DNA from: CAZCFB01 sp964511535
GTDB lineage: Bacteria; Myxococcota_A; Polyangia; GCA-2747355; CAZCFB01
Assembly (NCBI GenBank): GCA_964511535.1
Contig: CAZEFW010000180.1
Span: 1 to 18,299 of the forward strand
DNA length: 18,299 bases
Reading direction: 5' to 3'
Position numbers and translations under genes: made by a program. The stretch's first letter is position 1, and the number at the start of each line of letters is the position of its first letter. Below are positions 6,492 to 12,725 of this stretch, in pieces. The notes under the pieces are model-generated. The model searched no databases, was not told the DNA's origin, and saw only the letters and a program-made list of their open reading frames with translations.

Positions 6492-8303
6492 ATGAGGAGA
6501 ACCTACAAGAAAGGTCGGCTGACCGGCCGGACCGTGAACCGCCACTTCAAGCTGGGCGAGGTCATAGAGCCAGGCAAGGCCGCCGAGGTGTACGCTGCCA
6601 GGAACCAGGCCAACAGCGAGGAGGTGACCCTCGTCCTGCTCAGGCATGAATCCCTGATCCGTTCGGCGGCGCGTGATGACCTGTCGCGCCGGATGCAGGG
6701 GCTGCACGGCCTGTCCCACATCAACCTTGGGCGCCTGATATCCCAGCAGCTGCACCCGCAGGGGAGCAAAAAGCGCGGCATCCCTCTGCTGGTGTACGGC
6801 CCCACGGACGGGCTGAGCCTCGCCGAGCACGTTGCGTCCGCCGGCGCCATGGAGGCCGAGCAGGCCGCCTTCGTGGTCAGTCAGGTCGTGGGCGGCCTGC
6901 AGGCCCTCCACCAGGCCGGCCTCTGCCACGGCGGCCTCTGCCACGGGCGGGTGAGGGTGCGCCCCGATCATGCCCAGCACGACGACCATGTCAGGGTGCA
7001 CCTCCCGGTGGTGGCGCACGCGACCATGCTGGCGGTCCTGGCGCTCCTGGACGACAACGAGGAGGTCAGCGCCGAGGAGGCTGACCAGCTGGCCCATGTT
7101 GCGCCCGAAGCCCTGCTGGGCGAGGAGGCCACCACCGCTGGAGACATCTACAGCGTCGGAGCCCTGCTCTACCTGTGCCTCACCGGGCGCAAGCCCCTTC
7201 CGCGGGGCTTGCGCGCGGTGGCTCCCAACGAGCTCAGGGACACGCTGCTGTTCAACAGCCCGCCACCGCTGGCCGAGCTGCGGCCTGACCTGCCCCGGGA
7301 CCTGCTCGCCCTGGTGTCGCGGGCCATGACCAAGGACCCGGACCATCGCCCAGATGATTGCCAAGAGCTCCGGGAAGTCCTCGGGCGGCTGTCACCCGAG
7401 CCGTTGGTCACCGGCTGCAGCACCGACCGCGACCAGGCCGGCGGCGGGACAGCCGGCCCCATCGTGCCGACGCCCACGCCGGTAGCGTTCTCCCTGGCCG
7501 ACGCCCAGCGCGAGGCTGCCCTGCGCCGTGAGCGCTCTGCCCAACCTCGCCCTGTGGCCGGGCAACCAGCCATCGACCTCCCTCCACCGCCGGTGCCAGA
7601 TCCGCCCGAGGCTGACGAAGAGCCCGGGGCCGGCCAGGACCTCGATCTCGACGAGTTCCAGACCATCATCATGACCGAGCCACCAGTCGAGGAGGACGCC
7701 GGCGACGGCCAGGACCTGGATCTCGATGAGTTCCAGACCATCGTCATGGCTGAGCCGCCGAAAGAAATGGACGCACCAGCGAAGACGTCCGCCGGAACCC
7801 CGGACCAGGCGGCGGTTGATCAGGCGTGGGACGACCTCGACCCGGACGAGTTTCCCACCATCGTCTTCAAGAAGGCACCCACAGCAGCTAAACAGGTGGA
7901 CCCCTCTGGCGAGATCCAGCCGGCGGGCGAGCAGGCCCAGGACCATGTCTCTGCCGTCGTCCCCATGGACGAGATCCTGGAGGAGATTGGGGCGCCCCGG
8001 GCGACCGGCGAGCCGGCTCCGGTCGCGAAGCAGCCTCCAAGGGAAGGTCCGGCGGTGGTCCGGCAGGAGCCGGCGCCGGAAGAGATTCAGCCTGCGGGGC
8101 AGGTGAGCGAGGACTTCTCCACCTGCCTGCTCTCCATGGAGGAGCTGCAGCAAGAGACGGGAGGAGCCGCCTCGGCGGCTGACGACACGCCGCAGCATAA
8201 ACTGAAGGAGAGCCCGCCAGCGGAGGAGGACCCGCTGTTCGCCACGGTCGCTCTCACTTTCGAAGACCTGATGAAGATGAAGGTGGAGGATGAGGAGGAA
8301 TGA
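6492..8303 (+). CDS. Pseudokinase (Hanks-type fold) with an acidic motif-repeat tail
   Basis: Residues about 15-300 have a protein-kinase shape: a degenerate P-loop (LGEVIEPGKAAEVYAA), helical C-lobe, APE (204-206), GDIYSVGALLYLCLTG (217-232) and KDPDHRP (281-287). The catalytic residues are missing. The VAIK lysine position reads TLVLL, the HRD loop reads CHGGLCHGRV (145-154), and no DFG is found (VHLPVV instead). It should not transfer phosphate and is more likely a scaffold or allosteric partner. The tail (300-603) is Pro/Glu-rich and disordered, with three copies of a DLDLDEFQTI-like motif (383-394, 408-419, 448-459) and three looser copies of a later motif near 487, 543 and 584. GAGGA lies 6 bases before the ATG. 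Its TGA overlaps the next gene (ATGA). No membrane segment is seen. Confidence 0.82.
   Translation: MRRTYKKGRLTGRTVNRHFKLGEVIEPGKAAEVYAARNQANSEEVTLVLLRHESLIRSAARDDLSRRMQGLHGLSHINLGRLISQQLHPQGSKKRGIPLLVYGPTDGLSLAEHVASAGAMEAEQAAFVVSQVVGGLQALHQAGLCHGGLCHGRVRVRPDHAQHDDHVRVHLPVVAHATMLAVLALLDDNEEVSAEEADQLAHVAPEALLGEEATTAGDIYSVGALLYLCLTGRKPLPRGLRAVAPNELRDTLLFNSPPPLAELRPDLPRDLLALVSRAMTKDPDHRPDDCQELREVLGRLSPEPLVTGCSTDRDQAGGGTAGPIVPTPTPVAFSLADAQREAALRRERSAQPRPVAGQPAIDLPPPPVPDPPEADEEPGAGQDLDLDEFQTIIMTEPPVEEDAGDGQDLDLDEFQTIVMAEPPKEMDAPAKTSAGTPDQAAVDQAWDDLDPDEFPTIVFKKAPTAAKQVDPSGEIQPAGEQAQDHVSAVVPMDEILEEIGAPRATGEPAPVAKQPPREGPAVVRQEPAPEEIQPAGQVSEDFSTCLLSMEELQQETGGAASAADDTPQHKLKESPPAEEDPLFATVALTFEDLMKMKVEDEEE
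6918..6947 (+). repeat. In-frame tandem 15-bp duplication inside the pseudokinase catalytic loop
   Basis: Two adjacent 15-base units (6918-6932 and 6933-6947) differ only at their last base. Each encodes GLCHG, so the loop that would read GLCHGRV has become GLCHGGLCHGRV. The duplication falls on the HRD-equivalent position of the kinase fold and preserves the frame. Confidence 0.8.
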
Positions 8304-9118
8304 CGAGGAACGGACGCACGGCGCGGAGAAGGACCGCGCTCATCCTGCTCCTGTTGATCTGCCTGTTCACCCTCAGCGGCTGCGCGCGCCTGATCATCTA
8401 TGGCATTGCCCTGGGCATCTCGGGAATCGTCGCGCTGGTCAGTGAGGGCTGCCCGCACGGGTGCCGCTGCGATACCGGGACCGTCGCCATTGGAGGGGGC
8501 GTCACGCTGTGTGTGTTGCTCGTCATCGTGGGGGTCCCTCTGCTGATCAGGCACCTGAACCACAGGGCCATCGGTATCGAGCCAGAGACCGATGATCTCG
8601 ACGTCTCCGAGACCTTGCCGCCGCTAGAGCGGCACGAGCAACTCTCGGACGTTCTGTTCAACCAACCGGCGGCCACGCCACCAGCCGAACCCGCGGGCTG
8701 GTCAGAGCCAACGAGTTCCTGGGAGGACGACATCAAAAAGGAGCTGGGCCAGCCTTCCGTCGTAGCCCAGGAAGCGCTTGATGATTATCAGAGCAGCAAG
8801 CTGCACGTCCTGCTGGGCATCGCCAACAGCGACGGAGAGATCAACGGCGAGGAGTTGGTGGCCATAAACGAGAACTGCCACTGGCCGGACGGCGGGAGCG
8901 TGGGCACCACGGACCAGGACTGGGATGCGGCCCTGGACTGGCTCGCGGCCAACGCCACCCCCGAACAGATCGCGGGGGTGATCAACAGCGCCATCGCCGT
9001 GGCGGCGGTGGATGGGGCCCTGGAACCCGGGGAGCTACAGCGCCTGACCGATCTGAGCGACGCCCTCGGGCTGCCCCAGGACAAGCTCATGGACGTGATC
9101 CGATCTGTGATAGGGTAG
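8300..9118 (+). CDS. Lipoprotein-like membrane protein with C-terminal TerB-like domain
   Basis: The 272-aa protein begins with a positively charged N-terminus and a hydrophobic stretch ending in a good lipobox (LSGC, Cys28). A short hydrophobic segment (31-47), a cysteine cluster CPHGCRC (51-57) and a second clear membrane span (about 62-84, VAIGGGVTLCVLLVIVGVPLLI) follow. A Glu/Pro-rich linker leads to a helical C-terminal domain (about 165-270) with two acidic signatures, IANSDGEINGEE and AAVDGALEPGE, typical of the TerB/DUF533-like fold. If the N-terminus is outside the inner membrane, the second span would place the TerB-like domain in the cytoplasm. TerB-like domains are seen in membrane-stress and surface-response systems; the exact role here is unknown. 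ATG overlaps the preceding stop (ATGA) and has GAGGAGGA before it. Cotranscription with the pseudokinase suggests that they act together. Confidence 0.75.
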   Translation: MTRNGRTARRRTALILLLLICLFTLSGCARLIIYGIALGISGIVALVSEGCPHGCRCDTGTVAIGGGVTLCVLLVIVGVPLLIRHLNHRAIGIEPETDDLDVSETLPPLERHEQLSDVLFNQPAATPPAEPAGWSEPTSSWEDDIKKELGQPSVVAQEALDDYQSSKLHVLLGIANSDGEINGEELVAINENCHWPDGGSVGTTDQDWDAALDWLAANATPEQIAGVINSAIAVAAVDGALEPGELQRLTDLSDALGLPQDKLMDVIRSVIG

Positions 9119-9161
9119 CGCCACCGCACGGCCAACTGCAGGAAGCTCAAGGAGGAGCACC

Positions 9162-9551
9162 ATGCCGACCTGGAGGGACATTCAGGACTTCGCGCGCACC
9201 AAGTACAACCTGGTCCATGACGAACCAGAAAAGTTTTCCATCACCTTCGCCCTGGATAGCGGCAGGTCCCAGATGATCTGGGTGACCCGGTTCGAGGCCT
9301 TCGATCGCGAATGGATCGAGTTCAGGACGCCGGTCTGCAAGGAAGATGAGATGGCGCCCAAGGTGGCCTTGCGCAAAAACTCCGAGCTGTCCGTGGGGAC
9401 CCTCTGCCTGGGCGGGGACCACTACTTCATGATCTGGAACATGGCCATCAAGAACATGCGGCTCGAGGACTTCGAGCTCCCCCTGCACGTCATAACCATC
9501 GGCGCGGATCAGCTGGAGCAGACCTACTCCGCCGGCAACGACGACTACTAG
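9162..9551 (+). CDS. YbjN / type III secretion chaperone-like small protein
   Basis: The 129-aa protein has the alpha/beta layout of the YbjN/CesT-like fold: an N-terminal helix (DIQDFARTKY), antiparallel strands (KFSITFALDSGRSQMIWVTR, EWIEFRTPVC), a helix-strand region ALRKNSELSVGTLCLGGDHYF (about 68-88), and a closing helix ADQLEQTYSAGND. YbjN-like proteins are small cytoplasmic dimers of mostly unknown role. Their fold is shared with secretion chaperones that bind extended peptide segments of partners. A strong AAGGAGGAG (9149-9157) precedes the ATG. It lies 43 bp after the TerB-like gene and is probably the third gene of that operon. A second, diverged member of the same fold is encoded convergently only 7 bp beyond its stop. 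Confidence 0.68.
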   Translation: MPTWRDIQDFARTKYNLVHDEPEKFSITFALDSGRSQMIWVTRFEAFDREWIEFRTPVCKEDEMAPKVALRKNSELSVGTLCLGGDHYFMIWNMAIKNMRLEDFELPLHVITIGADQLEQTYSAGNDDY

Positions 9552-9558
9552 CGGCCCT

Positions 9559-9975
9559 CTACATATCAGCGTAGCGCTGCCCGCCGAACTCGGCGCGCAG
9601 GGCATCGTCTATGTCGTCGCCGGCCACGGCCACGGCCACCAGAGCGGACTCGAACTCCGGCTGATCCATGTGGTCGCCGAGGAGGGCGTGGTCCACGAAC
9701 ACGATGTTGTCCTTGACGTAGAGCCGTCCCAGCAAGAGGCGGGCGTTGTACTCGGAGAGGCGGCGGTAGAGCAGGTCATCGTCCCTCGGGTTGAACAGCA
9801 GCGGCACCGTGAACCTGCAGATGGTGCCCTGGGGCATCTGCGTCAGCTCGATGAACACGGCGGCAGACCCCTGGCGGATGACGTACCGGCCATCCCGGAC
9901 CTCGTAGTTCTCCACCATCTGGCCCAGATACTTGCTGACGATATTGTTCAGCTCTTGTACGGTTGCGGTAGTCAA
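9559..9975 (-). CDS. YbjN / secretion-chaperone-like domain protein
   Basis: The core reads as a typical YbjN-family member: VQELNNIVSKYLGQM, GRYVIRQGSAAVFIEL, ICRFTVPLLFNP, LLYRRLSEYNARLLLGRLYV, NIVFVDHALLGDHMDQPEFESAL, and an acidic ending with DDIDDALRAEFGGQ. This is the CesT-like alpha/beta fold. I choose the TTG at 9975, because GGAGG sits 5 bases upstream and the protein then begins at the first family-like helix. The alternative is ATG at 10014, 13 codons earlier, with no convincing ribosome site; the frame reaches 10086. The gene is convergent with the other YbjN-like gene (7-bp gap) and divergent from the first Zn-ribbon kinase. It probably acts in the cytoplasm, possibly as a peptide-binding partner of a neighbouring protein; this is inferred. 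Confidence 0.75.
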   Translation of the reverse strand: MTTATVQELNNIVSKYLGQMVENYEVRDGRYVIRQGSAAVFIELTQMPQGTICRFTVPLLFNPRDDDLLYRRLSEYNARLLLGRLYVKDNIVFVDHALLGDHMDQPEFESALVAVAVAGDDIDDALRAEFGGQRYADM

Positions 9976-10052
9976 GTATGCCTCCGGCCCGCTGACATTC
10001 TGATAGACTAACATCTCTGAATCGCGCCTAAAACGAGCAATCAGGGGCAACC

Positions 10053-12725
10053 ATGAGCGAGGTCTCCGGTCCCATCGACCTATCATCCGGGCAGTGCCCC
10101 GGTTGCTTCGGTGAAGGACAGGTCGGCGAACCCTGTCCCGAGAAAGCCTGCCACAAACACCAGACCCACTTCATCCCGACCCAGTGCGCCATGAAGCTTG
10201 CCCAGGCCGCGCCCGACTGGAACATCGGGGCGATGGTCAACGACTTCTTGCTGGTGGAGTGCATCGGCGCCGGCGGCATGGGCACCGTTTACCTGGGGCT
10301 GCTCGGGCCGCAGTTCCGGCTCAAGTCAGCGGTCAAGCTGATGAAGATGGAGCTGCTCGAGCAGCAGAACGGCGAGAAGCTCCAGTCGAAGTTCCAGGTG
10401 GAGGGGGACGCGCTGGCCGTGCTGGCGCACCCCAACATCGTCAGGCTCTACAAGTACGGCAGCCACCGGAGAACGGCGTTTCTGGCCATGGAGATGGTGG
10501 AGAACGGGACAGCCCTGAGCGAGGAGATCAAGGCGAGGTCAGCGTCCGCGGCCGATGACCAGTTGTTCTCGCGCGAGGAGCTCCGCCATATCATGGGCCA
10601 GGTCTTCAACGGTCTGGGCGCCGCCCACGCCCAGGGCATCATCCACCTGGACATGAAGCCCGAGAACATCATGCTCCAGCCGGTGGAGGGGGATCCGCAG
10701 TTTGTCCGCATCCTCGACTTCGGGCTGGCCAAATTCACCGAGGGCGGCACCAAGGCGAGCATGGTGGTGGGCACCGTGCCGTTCATGGCGCCCGAGCAGC
10801 TCGATGGGCGCACCATGGGCCCCTGGACCGACGTCTACGCCCTGGGCATGATCACCCTGCAGATGATCAGGGGCAGGACGCCCTACTCGGGGATGTCGCT
10901 GCCGCAGCTGCTCAGGATCAAGATCGCCTCGGCCGAGGAGCAGCTCGGGGACCTCGCCGACGAGCTCAGCCCCGAGGTGCGGGAGTTGCTCCTGCGCAGC
11001 CTCAGCCCGGATCCCGGGGACCGGTACCGGGACGTGGGCGCATTCCGCCAGGCGTTCGAGGCGACCTTCCCCCTCGCCCCGCCTGCTGCCGCCGCGCCCC
11101 CGATCCAGCGGCAGCCGTCCAGCGGCGGCATCAAGAGCGACGCCTTCGCCAGGTGGGCGCCGCTGGGGGCGACCACGCCGGTCGAGGCCGACGGCGGGAC
11201 CACGGCGATTCAGCCGGAGCAGCCCCCGCCGACGCCGACACCCCCGGCAGCGACCCCGCTGACGCCCGCTGCAGCGCCCACCCCTGCTGTAGAAACGCCG
11301 ACACCTCCAGCTACGCCCCCGCTGCCGCCTTTTCCATCGCTGCCGTCGCCCCAGCCAGCCCCCCCGGCCCCGCCGGACGGAACGGATATCCTCCCGGTTG
11401 ACGAGCTCCTCGGCGAGCTGCGGCCCGCGCCCGGGCAGGCGCCGCAGGCGAAGGCCGCGCCTCCCCCCTTGCCCGGGGCAGCCCGAGCGCGCCCCATGGC
11501 CGAAGTGATCGAAGAGAACACCCATGACGTGGTCGTCCTGCGCGGCGAGGCCGCCCCCGACCCGAAGGATTGTCTGCAGATATCGAGGGTGGCGGGCGTC
11601 AGCGTGGCGGCCTCGCTCGGGCTGCAAGTGGGCGACTATCTCACGCTGCTCAACGGCAAGGAGGCGTCCAACTATCCAGAGGGGTTCCTCCTCGATCCCG
11701 GCCAGGCCCACGCGTACCGGTTCTATCGCTTCAGCGACGGCTCGGCTGTGCAGGCCACTCTGTCAGCGATCCCAATCGGCGTGGAGGCGAAGCCCACCGT
11801 CGAGAGCGACGTTGCCAGCTACAACGCTCCAGACTTTCAGCGGCTGGAGCGGATCTGGTCCGCGAGCAAGTGGACCGACCTGCAGAAATTCGCATTGTGG
11901 GAGGTCACCGGCAAGAAGCCCAGGACGCACCCGCTCGGCGGCAACAACGAGGGGCAGGAGAACACCCCGGCCCTGCTGTTCCTGGGCGCCGCGCTGTATG
12001 AGCTCGGCCTGAAGAACGAGGGGATGAAGCACTTCGACAGGTACTTGGTCCAGTACAGCCAGAACTGGACGACGAACTACGCCTCCATCGGCCTCTACTA
12101 CCAAGGCCGCTACCTCCTCGAGGTCAATGCCGATATCCATGGAGGGCTCGAGAAGCTGAACGCGGCGTTCGCCTACGACTCCGACAACGACCGGGCCGCC
12201 GAGCTCATAGCGGCGACGACAGGGGGCGCGCGTCCGGCCCGCCCTGTCCACGACCTCGTGGGCAAGCGGCTCCCGTCCATGTACGAGCTGCAGACCCTCG
12301 AGGATACCCTCGTGCGGAAGGTTTCGCTGCGGGAGGCCCTGCGCGCCCTGTCGCGCGGGCAGGTGCACCTGATCTGTGTCCTTGGCAGCTACCGGGGCAA
12401 CGGGCCATATAACAGCTTCATCGAGCGGTACACCGAGTTCGCGCCGTACTTCGGTGATCATATCAAGAGCCTGCACGTCATTTCCGAGAACAGCATGACC
12501 AGCGACGAGATGCCCCACCTCCACTTCGTGGAGAACGAGATCAAGGCGCGCGAGCGCGGGCTGCCGATATCGGTCCTGCTCGACGACGGCGCGGCGACCC
12601 GCGCGGCGGCCCCCACAGGGAGCCCGGCGGTGCTGGCCCTGGACATGGACGGGGTCGTCCGGTTCCACGGGATACCCAGCGACGTTGACATCTGGGATGC
12701 GCTGGCCGCTGTGGAGAGTAAATGA
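10053..12725 (+). CDS. Ser/Thr protein kinase with N-terminal Cys4 ribbon, PDZ-like, TPR-like and thioredoxin-like regions
   Basis: The 890-aa chimera starts with a four-cysteine ribbon (C15, C18, C28, C33; C-x2-C-x9-C-x4-C). The kinase domain spans about 64-340: GAGGMG loop (72-77), Lys95, helix-C Glu117, HLDMKPEN (198-205), DFG (222-224), APE (246-248). The catalytic Asp, Lys and Asn are present, but the HRD arginine is Leu199. A Pro/Ala/Thr-rich linker (340-485) contains ILPVDELLGEL. Then come a PDZ-like segment (about 505-575, LGLQVGDYLTLLNGK), a TPR-like helical region (about 610-720) and a thioredoxin/AhpC-like C-terminus (about 737-880) without a redox cysteine pair. There is no membrane segment, so it is probably cytoplasmic. 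AGGGG lies 7 bases before the ATG. Its stop overlaps the start of the next kinase (ATGA). The substrate is unknown; T6SS is controlled by Ser/Thr phosphorylation in several bacteria, so a link to the adjacent T6SS genes is possible. Confidence 0.87.
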   Translation: MSEVSGPIDLSSGQCPGCFGEGQVGEPCPEKACHKHQTHFIPTQCAMKLAQAAPDWNIGAMVNDFLLVECIGAGGMGTVYLGLLGPQFRLKSAVKLMKMELLEQQNGEKLQSKFQVEGDALAVLAHPNIVRLYKYGSHRRTAFLAMEMVENGTALSEEIKARSASAADDQLFSREELRHIMGQVFNGLGAAHAQGIIHLDMKPENIMLQPVEGDPQFVRILDFGLAKFTEGGTKASMVVGTVPFMAPEQLDGRTMGPWTDVYALGMITLQMIRGRTPYSGMSLPQLLRIKIASAEEQLGDLADELSPEVRELLLRSLSPDPGDRYRDVGAFRQAFEATFPLAPPAAAAPPIQRQPSSGGIKSDAFARWAPLGATTPVEADGGTTAIQPEQPPPTPTPPAATPLTPAAAPTPAVETPTPPATPPLPPFPSLPSPQPAPPAPPDGTDILPVDELLGELRPAPGQAPQAKAAPPPLPGAARARPMAEVIEENTHDVVVLRGEAAPDPKDCLQISRVAGVSVAASLGLQVGDYLTLLNGKEASNYPEGFLLDPGQAHAYRFYRFSDGSAVQATLSAIPIGVEAKPTVESDVASYNAPDFQRLERIWSASKWTDLQKFALWEVTGKKPRTHPLGGNNEGQENTPALLFLGAALYELGLKNEGMKHFDRYLVQYSQNWTTNYASIGLYYQGRYLLEVNADIHGGLEKLNAAFAYDSDNDRAAELIAATTGGARPARPVHDLVGKRLPSMYELQTLEDTLVRKVSLREALRALSRGQVHLICVLGSYRGNGPYNSFIERYTEFAPYFGDHIKSLHVISENSMTSDEMPHLHFVENEIKARERGLPISVLLDDGAATRAAAPTGSPAVLALDMDGVVRFHGIPSDVDIWDALAAVESK

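Noticed and set aside
9976..10052. Promoter elements in the divergent gap before the first kinase
   Set aside because: CTGACA and TAGACT/TAACAT-like strings occur, but no pair has a suitable spacing, so I do not call a promoter.
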